Source: Lysobacterales bacterium (GTDB taxonomy: Bacteria > Pseudomonadota > Gammaproteobacteria > Xanthomonadales > SZUA-5). Taken from it: a DNA stretch of 10,299 bases. Every line of letters starts with the position of its first letter. Within the stretch, counting starts at the first letter, position 1. This document shows positions 1-7,614 of this stretch, in pieces. Where the stretch lies: assembly GCA_024710675.1 (NCBI GenBank), contig JANJUH010000350.1:1-10299 (forward strand), given 5' to 3'. The notes beneath the pieces were generated by a model. It searched no databases. It saw only the letters and a program-made list of their open reading frames with translations, and was not told the origin of the DNA. Made by a program: the position numbers and the translations under genes.

Positions 1-1701
1 GACGAGGTCAACCAGCTCCTGGTGCAAGCCGGCGTGCTCCCGCAGCTCAAGCACGGCAATCCGGCGCGCCCGCCCGGCGCGCCGGGTCCCGGCCGGCCGG
101 GTGATCCCTTGGCCGCAGCCGGCGAGGGTAGCGGACCCGGCGCCGGGCGTGGCCCGCTCGGCAGCTATGCCAACGAGGCCGAGTTGCAGGCCGAGCTCTA
201 TCACACCGTGCAGTCGCTGATGGCCAACCGGCGCGCGATGCCGGGCTTTTTCAGCCCCTATGCCGCGATGAGCGGCCCGGCGTTCGCCACCAACGAGGTT
301 CTCAACGCCCTGTCGGTGCTGCAAAACCACGCGATGACCCTGATCCCTGCGGGGAGTTTCGGCGCCACCGTCCAGACGCTGCCGATCACGCAGATCAAGG
401 AAGACCTGGTCGGCCAGCTCTCGCAACTCGGCAGTGACGGCAAGCAGCGCATGGCGGCGGCCGACGAGGACACCATCGACCTGGTCGGGATGCTGTTCGA
501 GTTCATCCTGCAGGACCGCAACCTGCCGACACAGATGCAGGCCCTGCTGGCGCGGATGCAGATCCCTTATCTCAAGTGCGCGCTGCTCGACAAGGAACTG
601 TTCCAGAAGAAGGAGCACCCCGCCCGGCAGTTGCTGGACGAACTCGCGCAGGCCGGGCTGTCCTGGAGCGAGGAGGCCGACAAGGATGGCCGTGTGCTGG
701 ACAAGGTGCGCGCAGTCGTCGAGATGCTGCTCAAGGACTTCGACGACGATGTGCAGATCTTCGAGCGCCTGCTCGCCGAATTCCGCGATTTCAGCCAGTC
801 CACACGCAAGCGCGCCGAGGTGGCGGAGTTGCGCGCGGCGGAGGCGGCGCGTGGACGCGAGCGGCTGCAAGGCGCGCGCAAATCGGCGGCGAAAGAGATC
901 CTGACGCGGATCGATGGCAAGACCCTGCCCGAGGTCATCCGCCACCTGCTGACGCGCCCTTGGGCCAACGTGCTGGTGCTGACCATCCTGCGCCAGGGCG
1001 AGGGCTCGCACGCGTGGAAGAGTGCGCTGCGGGTGGCGGATGAACTGGTCTGGGCGGCGCAGCCCAAGCAGAGCGATGGCGAGCGCAATCGCCTGCGCGC
1101 CCTGATTCCGGAGCTGGAGAAGGCGCTGCGCCAGGGCCTGGCCATGGTTGCCTACCACGAGAACGATGTGCGCACGCTGGTCGCCGACCTCAACGCCTTC
1201 TATGCGCTGCAAATGGACCCGGCCAAGGCCGCCAACGCGATTGCCGAGGCGCCGCACACGGCGGCCACCCTGGCCGAAGGCGCTTCCGCTCCGGCGCCGA
1301 GTGCCGAAGAGAGCTTCGTCGACGAGATCGCGGCGCAACCGGAGGCGGAGGAGGCGGCTGCGGTCGAGGTCGAGCGCATCGAGGACGAACATTACGAAGT
1401 CGCCAAAGGCCTCAAGGTGGGTACCTGGATAGAGTTCCGGCCCGCACAGGGACGCGCCGAGCGCGCGAAACTGTCCTGGGTCAGCCCGATCAGCACCAAG
1501 TACCTGTTCGTCAATCGCAAGGGACTGAAGGTTGCCGACAAGACCGTATGGTCGCTGGCCGCCGAGTTCCGCGCCGGGCGTGCGCTGCTGCTGGAGGACG
1601 TGCCCCTGTTCGATCGAGCCCTCGATGCCATCGTCGAGCGCCTGAAGAGCACGGTGGGCCAGGACGGCGGCGAAGCGCCGGCCGCCGCGCCGGCGACCTG
1701 A
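1..1701 (+). CDS. DUF1631 family protein, 5'-truncated by the window edge
   Basis: The frame is open from base 1 (Asp-Glu-Val-Asn-Gln) to TGA at 1699-1701, giving 566 visible residues. The ATG at 22 is internal, so the real start lies upstream. I recognise the DUF1631 family, long proteins of unknown function common in gamma- and betaproteobacteria; some databases label them thymidine phosphorylase without good basis. Visible order: a Gly/Pro/Ala-rich linker (about residues 15-50), a long helical region (about 55-410) with the family-like stretch DTIDLVGMLFEFIL and a charged coiled-coil-like part near 255-300, an Ala/Glu-rich acidic linker (about 410-465), and a compact C-terminal domain from about 470. 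That domain (LKVGTWIEF, KLSWVSP, YLFVNRKG) looks beta-rich and PilZ-like. No signal peptide or membrane segment is visible, so a cytoplasmic location is inferred. It is probably first in an operon with the next two genes. Family confidence is good; function is unknown. Confidence 0.85.
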   Translation, partial: DEVNQLLVQAGVLPQLKHGNPARPPGAPGPGRPGDPLAAAGEGSGPGAGRGPLGSYANEAELQAELYHTVQSLMANRRAMPGFFSPYAAMSGPAFATNEVLNALSVLQNHAMTLIPAGSFGATVQTLPITQIKEDLVGQLSQLGSDGKQRMAAADEDTIDLVGMLFEFILQDRNLPTQMQALLARMQIPYLKCALLDKELFQKKEHPARQLLDELAQAGLSWSEEADKDGRVLDKVRAVVEMLLKDFDDDVQIFERLLAEFRDFSQSTRKRAEVAELRAAEAARGRERLQGARKSAAKEILTRIDGKTLPEVIRHLLTRPWANVLVLTILRQGEGSHAWKSALRVADELVWAAQPKQSDGERNRLRALIPELEKALRQGLAMVAYHENDVRTLVADLNAFYALQMDPAKAANAIAEAPHTAATLAEGASAPAPSAEESFVDEIAAQPEAEEAAAVEVERIEDEHYEVAKGLKVGTWIEFRPAQGRAERAKLSWVSPISTKYLFVNRKGLKVADKTVWSLAAEFRAGRALLLEDVPLFDRALDAIVERLKSTVGQDGGEAPAAAPAT

Positions 1702-1723
1702 GTCGCAAGGGCCTGCCGCGACG

Positions 1724-2233
1724 ATGCTGAGCTGGATCTTGCTCGGTCTGCTGGCCTTGGCGACGGTCGTCGTCGGCGTCCTGCTCTGGCGCCTGTGGGG
1801 TCTCAGGCGTCGCCAGGACGCCATCCTGCGCTTCATGGACAGTGCCGATGCATTCGAGCGGGAACTGCACGCCTGTCGCGAACGCATGCAGTCGATGCAG
1901 CGCTGGATCTCGACGCTGCCGAGCGACATGACGCGCACAGCCCTGGCCTCGCTGGACCTCGACCCGCTCGTACAGAAGGCACTGCGCGAACTGTTGAGGC
2001 AACGCCTGTGGCTGCGCGATCAGGGCGGTGCCGCGCCGATGGCGCAGTTGCTGCAGGCACGCGCCGACATCGAGCGCTCGCGCGCGGCGCTGGCCGAGAA
2101 CATGGAAAAGCTCGAAAGCGTCGGCGCCGAGCTCGCCGAGGCCGCCGGCGAAACCCATCCGGTGGCGGCGATGATGGCCGGCGCCTATGGCATCGGAAGC
2201 CGCGACAGCGACGGTCCCGGCACGCTCCATTGA
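1724..2233 (+). CDS. Small single-pass membrane protein with cytoplasmic coiled coil, function unknown
   Basis: This encodes 169 residues. I do not recognise the family. Residues 2-22 are a continuous hydrophobic helix (WILLGLLALATVVVGVLLW) followed by a basic patch (RLWGLRRRQ), so the positive-inside rule places the C-terminal body in the cytoplasm. Residues 36-60 and about 120-150 (DIERSRAALAENMEKLES) are charged, helical and coiled-coil-like. No catalytic motif is visible. The start is ATG 1724, with AAGGG at 1707-1711 as a rather distant ribosome binding site. The gene lies 22 nt after the DUF1631 gene, and its TGA (2231-2233) shares its last base with the ATG of the Maf gene, so co-translation is likely. 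Third-position GC matches its neighbours, supporting a real gene. It may be a membrane scaffold or partner of a neighbour, but nothing in the sequence shows this. Confidence 0.8.
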   Translation: MLSWILLGLLALATVVVGVLLWRLWGLRRRQDAILRFMDSADAFERELHACRERMQSMQRWISTLPSDMTRTALASLDLDPLVQKALRELLRQRLWLRDQGGAAPMAQLLQARADIERSRAALAENMEKLESVGAELAEAAGETHPVAAMMAGAYGIGSRDSDGPGTLH

Positions 2234-2817
2234 TGCCTGCACCGACAGTCATCCTCGCTTCGGGCTCGCGCTATCGGCTGGCGCAGCTCGAAACCATCGG
2301 CGTCCGCGCCCACCCGATTCCACCCGATATCGACGAAACGCCCCGCGCCGGCGAGGATCCCGCCGAGTTGGCCTTGCGCCTCGCCGCGACCAAGGCGGCC
2401 GAGGTCGCGCGTCGCCATCCGGCCGCGATCGTGATCGCGGCCGACCAGGTGGCCTCGCTGGACGGCAAACTGCGCGGAAAGCCCGGCAGCGCCTTCGCCC
2501 AGGCCAGCCAGCTCGGCGAATGCGCTGGAAGGGAACTCTGCTTTCACACGGCAGTCGTGGTCCAGCGCGATGGTGCTGGCTTCAAGGGACAGCACGTCGA
2601 CCGCACGCTCGCCCGAATGCGGGACCTGACGGCTGCGGAGATCGCCCGCTACGTCGAACGCGAACCGGCGATCGATTGTGCCGGCGGCTTCAAGGTCGAG
2701 GGCTTGGGCATCACGCTCTTCGACGAGATCGAGAGCCGCGACCCCAGCGCGCTGGTTGGCCTGCCGTTGATCGCCGTCGCACGGATGCTGCGCGCGTGCG
2801 GGCTGGACTTGCCGTGA
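2233..2817 (+). CDS. yceF: Maf/YceF-type nucleoside triphosphate pyrophosphatase (probable m7GTP pyrophosphatase)
   Basis: This 194-residue protein has normal Maf length and hydrolyses modified or non-canonical nucleoside triphosphates to the monophosphate plus pyrophosphate in the cytoplasm. Visible family motifs are the N-terminal phosphate-binding loop ASGSRYR (residues 9-15; S10, S12, R15), DETPR at 34-38, the catalytic Asp in AADQV (D71), GKP at 82-84, CAGGFKVEGLG at 149-159, GITLF at 159-163 and VGLPL at 175-179. The CAG-FK-EG-G block followed by GITLF and RDP matches E. coli YceF (m7GTP-specific) far better than YhdE, whose equivalent region reads KAGAYGIQG. That supports the subfamily call. 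The usual Pro-Arg of the first motif is replaced by Arg-Tyr, within YceF-type variation. ATG overlaps the preceding stop as TGATG with no obvious ribosome binding site, so translation is probably coupled. The yceD-rpmF neighbourhood often found beside yceF is not visible here. Confidence 0.92.
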   Translation: MPAPTVILASGSRYRLAQLETIGVRAHPIPPDIDETPRAGEDPAELALRLAATKAAEVARRHPAAIVIAADQVASLDGKLRGKPGSAFAQASQLGECAGRELCFHTAVVVQRDGAGFKGQHVDRTLARMRDLTAAEIARYVEREPAIDCAGGFKVEGLGITLFDEIESRDPSALVGLPLIAVARMLRACGLDLP

Positions 2818-2991
2818 GCAGCCATGGCGTCGGGGCGCGCGCCGCAGTCCCGGGACGGTTTCCAGTCCGCAAAGGACGCAAGCGGCGCCAAGAGGAAGGG
2901 TCCGCCATGCGCTGTTGCGCTGCGGCGCAGGCAAGACGTCCGTGCGTCTGTTGCATCGATCCCGGAATCGCCGGGTAGCCGCTCACCGAAC

Positions 2992-3021
2992 ACGACATCG
3001 TCTCCTTTCCGCCCCTAACAT
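2992..3021 (+). promoter_or_regulatory. Weak candidate sigma-70 promoter for the moxR operon
   Basis: ACGACA at 2992-2997 and TAACAT at 3016-3021 each match four of six consensus bases, with an 18-nt spacer, and lie shortly before the moxR start. This is the best promoter-like arrangement in the 231-nt gap 2818-3048, which otherwise shows no convincing gene. The gap also holds a 10-bp palindrome GTCCCGGGAC (2847-2856), a small hairpin (TGCGC-TGCG-GCGCA, 2916-2929) and another (CCCGG-AATCG-CCGGG, 2961-2975). None has a T-tract, so none is a clear terminator for yceF. Consensus matches in such GC-rich DNA are weak evidence. Confidence 0.3.
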
Positions 3022-3048
3022 CCAGGCATCGAGGCCTGCGGAGTGCCG

Positions 3049-3987
3049 ATGGACCACCACACCCCAGAACAACTGACCCAGGCCCTCGCTGCGGCCGAGG
3101 CGCAGATCAACCAGGTGGTGCTCGGCAAGAGTGCGGAAGTCAGGCAAGTCCTGGTTTGCCTGCTTGCCGGTGGCCACCTGCTGCTCGAGGACCTTCCGGG
3201 TGTCGGCAAGACCACGCTGGCGCACGCGGTGGCGGCCACCTTCGACCTCGACTTTTCGCGGGTGCAGTTCACCAGCGACCTGTTGCCGTCGGACCTCGTC
3301 GGTGTGTCGATCTACGACCAGGCGACGGCGGGCTTCCGCTTCCATCCCGGACCGATCTTCGCCCAGTTGCTGCTGGCCGACGAGATCAACCGCGCGACAC
3401 CCAAGCTGCAGAGCGCGCTGCTCGAAGCCATGGCCGAGCAGCAGGTCACCGTGGACGGCACCAGTCACCGGCTGCCGCAACCCTTTGTCGTCGTCGCCAC
3501 GCAGAACCCGGTCGAGCAGAGCGGCACCTTCCCGCTGCCCGAATCGCAGCTCGACCGCTTCCTGTTCTCGATCAGCCTCGGCTATCCGGACGAACGGGCG
3601 GAGAAAGCCCTGCTCGGGGCCTCCGATCGCCGCGCGGTGATCGCCGAGGCGCGCCCGGTGCTGTCGGCCAGTGCGCTGACAGCCCTGCGCGCCCTTGCCG
3701 AGGTCCTGCATGCCAGTCCAGCGGCAATCGACTATGCCTACGCGCTGATCGCCGCCACCCGCAAGGACCGCCGGATCCGGATCGGGCTGTCGCCGCGCGC
3801 GGGCATCGGCCTGATGCGCGCCGCCAAGGCGCATGCGCTGCTGGCTCGTCGCCAGCACGTGGTGCCCGAGGACCTGCAGGCGGTGTACGTGGCCGTGGCC
3901 CGCCACCGCCTGGTCCTGGCCAGCGATGCCAGCGGCGATGGCGCTTCGATCGCCCGCGAGCTGCTGGCCCAGGTCCCGATCCCCTGA
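3049..3987 (+). CDS. MoxR-family AAA+ ATPase
   Basis: This 312-residue cytoplasmic AAA+ ATPase is of the MoxR type, chaperone-like ATPases that work with DUF58, VWA or transglutaminase partners encoded beside them. Motifs: Walker A GVGKTT at 51-56 (K54), Walker B LLLADEINR with D111-E112, sensor 1 VVATQNP (N153), the arginine-finger region LPESQLDRF (R170), and sensor 2 GLSPRAG (R250) in the helical lid domain. Length is normal. I chose ATG 3049 because GGAG at 3040-3043 lies 5 nt upstream; a GTG at 3043 in the same frame would overlap that ribosome binding site and add only two residues. It is first in the operon: TGA ends at 3987, 11 nt before the likely DUF58 start. A role as energy-dependent activator or assembly factor for the two downstream membrane proteins is inferred from family context. 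Confidence 0.95.
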   Translation: MDHHTPEQLTQALAAAEAQINQVVLGKSAEVRQVLVCLLAGGHLLLEDLPGVGKTTLAHAVAATFDLDFSRVQFTSDLLPSDLVGVSIYDQATAGFRFHPGPIFAQLLLADEINRATPKLQSALLEAMAEQQVTVDGTSHRLPQPFVVVATQNPVEQSGTFPLPESQLDRFLFSISLGYPDERAEKALLGASDRRAVIAEARPVLSASALTALRALAEVLHASPAAIDYAYALIAATRKDRRIRIGLSPRAGIGLMRAAKAHALLARRQHVVPEDLQAVYVAVARHRLVLASDASGDGASIARELLAQVPIP

Positions 3988-3998
3988 TCACGACCAGC

Positions 3999-4991
3999 GT
4001 GGACAGCACCGACGCCCCCTCGCGCCTCGAGCCCCTGTGGCGCTGGATCGAGCGGCGCCTGCCGAACCTGCTGCGTCGTCATCGTTTCGAGCCGCTGCCG
4101 ATCACGCTGAACCAGCGCCGGGTTTACATCGTGCCGAGTGGCTTCGGGCTGTTCTTCGCGGTGGTCATGTTCGCGATCCTGATCGGCGCGCTGAACTACC
4201 AGAACAACATGGCCCTGTTGTTCGGCCTGCTCGTGGTCAGCATCGCTGCCGTCTCGATGCTGCAGACCTTCCGCAATCTCGATCAGCTCAGCCTGGTGCA
4301 GGTGGCAGCCGATCCGGTCTACGCGGGCGACCAGGTGCCGATCGCGCTGCACCTGCGCGCAGCCGACGGCCGCCCCCGCTATGGCGTATCGCTGCGCCTG
4401 GGCTCACTGCGTCGCCACATCGACCTGGCGGCCGGCGCCATCGTCGTCGTTCATTTCACGGCGCCGGCGCTGCGCCGCGGCTGGTTCTCGCCGGAGCCGG
4501 CGACCATTTCGACGCGCTGGCCGTTCGGCCTGTTCCACGCCTGGAGCCACCTGCACTCGGATGTGCGCACGCTGGTCTATCCGCGCCCGGAAACGCCGGC
4601 CGCACCGCTGCCGCGCAACCCCGAAGGTGGCCGCCAAGGGGGCACCGACCCGGGCGACGAGGACCTGCGCGCGCTGCGCGCCTATGCGCCCGGCGACCCG
4701 ACCCACCTGGTGGCATGGAAGGCCAGTGCGCGCATGGGCGAGCTGCTGGTGCGCCAGCTCGAGATGCCGCGCAGCCGCGAAACCGTGTTCGATTACGGGC
4801 AGATCACCGGGCTCGACCGCGAGGCCCGCCTGTCACGCCTGACGCGCTGGGTCATCGAAGCCGAGCAGGCCGGCATTCCCTGGCGGCTGAAACTGCCGGG
4901 CATCGACCTGGGTCCCGACAGCGGCCCTGCCCACCGCCTGCGTTGCCTGAAGGCCCTGGCCCTCCATGCGCTCCCCGATCCTCGCCACTAG
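3999..4991 (+). CDS. DUF58 domain membrane protein
   Basis: This encodes about 330 residues. Two close transmembrane helices (about 49-66 and 68-86, SGFGLFFAVVMF and ALLFGLLVVSI) are followed by an extramembrane beta-rich region and the conserved DUF58 core YAPGDPTHLVAWKASAR (229-245), continuing MGELLVRQLE. This is the family's GD-x-x-x-x-I-x-W-K-x-x-AR-x-x-x-L-V-R pattern with a few substitutions. DUF58 proteins are almost always encoded beside MoxR ATPases; the biochemical role is not established. The start is uncertain. GTG 3999 is the first acceptable start after the moxR stop, no ATG is available near the N terminus, and no good ribosome binding site is visible, so translation may depend on coupling to moxR. 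The 3' end overlaps tgpA by 26 nt. A polar, basic segment precedes the first helix, so no cleaved signal peptide is expected. Confidence 0.92.
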   Translation: MDSTDAPSRLEPLWRWIERRLPNLLRRHRFEPLPITLNQRRVYIVPSGFGLFFAVVMFAILIGALNYQNNMALLFGLLVVSIAAVSMLQTFRNLDQLSLVQVAADPVYAGDQVPIALHLRAADGRPRYGVSLRLGSLRRHIDLAAGAIVVVHFTAPALRRGWFSPEPATISTRWPFGLFHAWSHLHSDVRTLVYPRPETPAAPLPRNPEGGRQGGTDPGDEDLRALRAYAPGDPTHLVAWKASARMGELLVRQLEMPRSRETVFDYGQITGLDREARLSRLTRWVIEAEQAGIPWRLKLPGIDLGPDSGPAHRLRCLKALALHALPDPRH

Positions 4992-6948
4992 GCCCTTCGA
5001 ATGGCTGCTGCTGGCCTTCGCGGCCACGCTGGCGCCGTACACGCTGTGGCTGCCGATCTGGTACTCGGCGCTGCTCTATGCCGTGCTCGGCGCGCGCCTG
5101 GTGCAGCGCCGGCGCTTTGCGCGGCCGTGGCCGGGCTGGGTCAAGTTCCCGCTGCTGGCCGCGATCCTGGTGCTGGTGGTCTGGGAGTTCGGCGATCCGC
5201 GCTCGCGCCAGACCGGCACTGCCGCGCTGCTCGGCCTGACCGCGCTCAAGCTGATCGAGGCCGAACGCCGCCGCGACGGCTTCCTGACCGCCACCGTCTG
5301 CCTGTTCCTGGTCAGCGTGCAGTTCCTCTTCGAGCAAGGGATGGGCGTCAGCGCCTACATGGTGATCCCGACGCTGCTCTGCTTTCTCGCCCTCAACGAG
5401 TGCGCGGCACCACCGGGAACGCGCGGCGGCATTGCCGACGAGTTCGGCCGCATCGGCCGTGAGCTCGGCCTGTTGCTGCTGGTCGCGCTGCCGCTGACCG
5501 TGTTCCTGTTCTTCTCGACGCCTCGGCTGGAGAGTCCACTGTGGGGCACCGTCGAGACCCCGGCCGAAGGCCGCACCGGCCTGTCCGGCACGATGAGCCC
5601 GGGCAGCATCACGGAACTCATCGCCGACGACTCGCCGGTGATGCGGATCAGCTTCGCCGGCGAGATGCCGCCGCGTGCCTCGCTGTACTGGCGCGGGCCG
5701 GTGCTGTGGCACTTCGACGGGATCGCCTGGCAAGCCTCGCGCAGTTTCCTCGGTCGCAGCAATGCCAACACCCCCGGACCCACCCGCGCCGGCGAGGCGG
5801 ACCTGCGCTACCGCGTGCTGCTGGAGCCCACCGACCGCCGCTGGCTGTTCCTGCTCGACTACGCCAGCGGCATCCCGCCCGAGACCTTGCGCCTGATCGA
5901 TGGCCAGGTGGTGCACGAGCAGCCGGTCAAGCAGGTGATCTCCTACGAGGCGGCTGCCGATCTGGATGCGCCGGTGCCGGCCGGCCCCTTCATCCAGGAG
6001 CAACGCGGCGAAGCGCTGCGGCTGCCGCCGCAGCGCAATCCGCAGACGCTGGAGATGGCGCGGCAGTGGCGCGCCGAGATCGGCAACAATCCGCTGGCGA
6101 TCGCCGGCCGTGCCCTGCTCCATTTCAACGAGCAGCCCTTCGCCTACAACCTGAGCCCGCCACCGCTGACCCGCGTCGACCGCGTCGATCAGTTCCTGTT
6201 CGACACGCGGATCGGCTTCTGCGAGCACTATGCCTCGGCCTTCGTGGTGCTGATGCGCGCGGCCGGAGTGCCAGCGCGCGTGGTCACCGGCTACCAGGGC
6301 GGCACCTGGAACCCGGTCGGCCAGTACCTGCTGGTGCGCAATTCCGATGCCCATGCCTGGGCCGAGATCCTGGTGCCCGGGCAAGGTTGGGTGCGCATCG
6401 ACCCGACGGCGGCAATTGCCCCCGAGCGCGTTGATCGCGGCGGCCAGGCCTTCGCCGAACCCTCTGTGTGGCGTGCCGGCGGCTGGCTGGAGGGCGTCGC
6501 CAATCGCTTCGACGCCATGCGCGCGTGGTGGAACGAGACCATCGTCCGCTTCGACCACCTGCGCCAGCGCCGCCTGTTCGAGGACTTCGGCCTCGACATC
6601 CGCGACTGGCGCCAGCTCGGGCTCTGGTTCGGCATCGGCATGATCGCTCTCGCCCTGCTCTCGGCGCTGGTGTTCTGGTCACGGCGCGATCGCCGCGAGG
6701 ACCCCGCGCGGCGCCAGTACCTGCGGGTGCTGCGCCGCCTTTCGCGGCTGGGCGTGGCAACCCCGGACAGCGAGGGCGCGCGCAGCCTGGCCGCACGCAT
6801 CGAGAGCGAAAGGCCCGAACTCGCCGGCCTGTTGCGCCCTGTCTGCGAGGCTTACGAGACCAGCCGATACGGTCAGTCCGGACAGGCCGACGCGCAGAGG
6901 CTGGAAGAAGCCGTCACGGCCTTCCTGGCCGGCACGCCGCGTCGCTGA
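4966..6948 (+). CDS. tgpA: TgpA-like membrane protein with periplasmic transglutaminase domain (DUF3488/transglutaminase core)
   Basis: This 660-residue protein has normal TgpA length. The N-terminal DUF3488-type region has several transmembrane helices (about residues 10-47, 58-75, 104-121, 128-145, 166-184). A periplasmic region follows, with the transglutaminase core at about 370-490. The catalytic triad is complete: C419 in GFCEHYASAFV, H463 in DAHAWAEI and D479 in RIDPTAA. A last helix (about 551-572) leads to a basic C-terminal cytoplasmic tail resembling the DUF4129 region. The Pseudomonas aeruginosa homologue TgpA (PA2873) was reported as essential and sits beside moxR and DUF58 genes in the same way. 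Natural substrates are unresolved; cross-linking or hydrolysis in the cell envelope is inferred. ATG 4966 lies inside the DUF58 gene, with TGAAGG at 4948-4953 as a distant ribosome binding site, consistent with coupled translation. Confidence 0.94.
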   Translation: MRSPILATRPFEWLLLAFAATLAPYTLWLPIWYSALLYAVLGARLVQRRRFARPWPGWVKFPLLAAILVLVVWEFGDPRSRQTGTAALLGLTALKLIEAERRRDGFLTATVCLFLVSVQFLFEQGMGVSAYMVIPTLLCFLALNECAAPPGTRGGIADEFGRIGRELGLLLLVALPLTVFLFFSTPRLESPLWGTVETPAEGRTGLSGTMSPGSITELIADDSPVMRISFAGEMPPRASLYWRGPVLWHFDGIAWQASRSFLGRSNANTPGPTRAGEADLRYRVLLEPTDRRWLFLLDYASGIPPETLRLIDGQVVHEQPVKQVISYEAAADLDAPVPAGPFIQEQRGEALRLPPQRNPQTLEMARQWRAEIGNNPLAIAGRALLHFNEQPFAYNLSPPPLTRVDRVDQFLFDTRIGFCEHYASAFVVLMRAAGVPARVVTGYQGGTWNPVGQYLLVRNSDAHAWAEILVPGQGWVRIDPTAAIAPERVDRGGQAFAEPSVWRAGGWLEGVANRFDAMRAWWNETIVRFDHLRQRRLFEDFGLDIRDWRQLGLWFGIGMIALALLSALVFWSRRDRREDPARRQYLRVLRRLSRLGVATPDSEGARSLAARIESERPELAGLLRPVCEAYETSRYGQSGQADAQRLEEAVTAFLAGTPRR

Positions 6949-7025
6949 ACGGGCTTGGCGGCGATCAAACCGGGCATGCGCCAATTGCGCTAACGTAGCT
7001 GCGTCGCCACTTTCCGGAGCGCGCC

Positions 7026-7559
7026 ATGCGCACCGTCCTCGCCTCGATCACCCTTGGCCTGCTCGCCGGCTGCGCGAGCATCCCGGAGCCCCTGCGCGGC
7101 GATTTCCCCGAACTCGCCCCCGAATCCGCGCTCGGCTCGACGGCGGCCGTGCGCTGGGGCGGTCGCATCATCGATGTCTGGCCAACCAGCGGGGAGACCT
7201 GCCTCGAAGTCCTGGCCAAGCCGCTGGACTCGCGGGCTCGTCCGCGCGTGACCGACACCGAGATCGGCCGTTTCCGCGCTTGCAAGGCCGATTTCCTCGA
7301 CCCCGCGCTGTTCGCCACCGGCCGCGAAGTGACCGTCACCGGCCGCATCGTCGGCGAGGAGACCCGCACGCTCGGCGAATACGAGTACCGCATGCCGAAA
7401 TTGGCCGTGGACGAGTTGCTGCTATGGCCGGAGCGTCCTTCCGTCCAGCGCGTGCACATCCACGACGACCCCTTCTTCTGGGGCCCCTTCCCGCCCTACC
7501 CGCCGCGGATCATCGTGGTACCGGGACCCACGCCGAAGTCGGGCGACAAGGGTCAGTAG
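7026..7559 (+). CDS. slp: Slp-family outer-membrane lipoprotein
   Basis: This 177-residue lipoprotein has a short N-terminal signal (Arg2, hydrophobic core LASITLGL) and lipobox L13-A14-G15-C16. Cleavage would leave lipidated C16 followed by Ala, not Asp, which predicts export to the outer membrane. The body matches E. coli Slp: VRWGGRIIDV, LEVLAKPLDSRARP, FLDPALFATGREVTVTG and GEYEYRMPKLAVDEL align with its GGKVVAV, PLDSGARP, FLDP and VTVVG blocks. The C-terminal tail is rich in Pro and aromatics (DDPFFWGPFPPYPP), as in other members. Slp is induced on carbon starvation or stationary phase in E. coli and its molecular role is unclear. GGAG at 7016-7019, 6 nt before ATG 7026, fixes the start. 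The gene is 77 nt after tgpA and is followed at once by a strong hairpin, so it may be its own transcription unit. Two extra cysteines (C59, C86) could form a periplasmic disulfide. Confidence 0.88.
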   Translation: MRTVLASITLGLLAGCASIPEPLRGDFPELAPESALGSTAAVRWGGRIIDVWPTSGETCLEVLAKPLDSRARPRVTDTEIGRFRACKADFLDPALFATGREVTVTGRIVGEETRTLGEYEYRMPKLAVDELLLWPERPSVQRVHIHDDPFFWGPFPPYPPRIIVVPGPTPKSGDKGQ

Positions 7560-7590
7560 GGCGGAACCGCGGCACCGCCGCGATTCCGCC
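7560..7590 (+). terminator. Strong hairpin directly after the slp stop codon
   Basis: The arms GGCGGAA (7560-7566) and TTCCGCC (7584-7590) pair perfectly. Inside them CGCGGC (7568-7573) pairs with GCCGCG (7577-7582) across an ACC loop, with one C/A mismatch between the two helices. This makes 13 base pairs with a 3-nt loop starting one base after the slp stop. No T-tract follows, so it is either a terminator of the GC-rich, U-poor kind or an mRNA 3'-end stabiliser. It is nearly symmetric, so it would also form in a transcript reading through from nfuA on the other strand. Confidence 0.55.
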
Positions 7591-7614
7591 GGGCTCGCCA
7601 TCGGTTGCGGGAAC

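Noticed and set aside
1511..2934. Long minus-strand open frames opposite the DUF1631 end, the membrane-protein gene and yceF
   Set aside because: They overlap well-supported plus-strand genes, have no family resemblance, and are expected in DNA this GC-rich.
2958..2969. 12-nt inverted match (GATCCCGGAATC) to the core of the palindromic element at 7650-7661
   Set aside because: A few 12-mer matches between strands are expected by chance in 10 kb, and the word is itself nearly palindromic. Flanking sequence does not match, so it is not a second element copy.
2824..3018. 64-codon open frame in the gap before moxR
   Set aside because: It has no ribosome binding site, a composition unlike a real protein, and overlaps the likely promoter of the moxR operon.
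3156..3998. Upstream extension of the DUF58 reading frame through moxR
   Set aside because: This part is a shadow frame of moxR (Arg/Gly/Ala-rich, no motif). The DUF58 protein proper begins near GTG 3999.
4852..6558. 568-codon open frame on the minus strand opposite tgpA
   Set aside because: It is a mirror of third-position GC bias in tgpA. The translation is a low-complexity Arg/Gln/His/Gly mixture with no motifs, while the plus strand encodes a complete, well-conserved transglutaminase.
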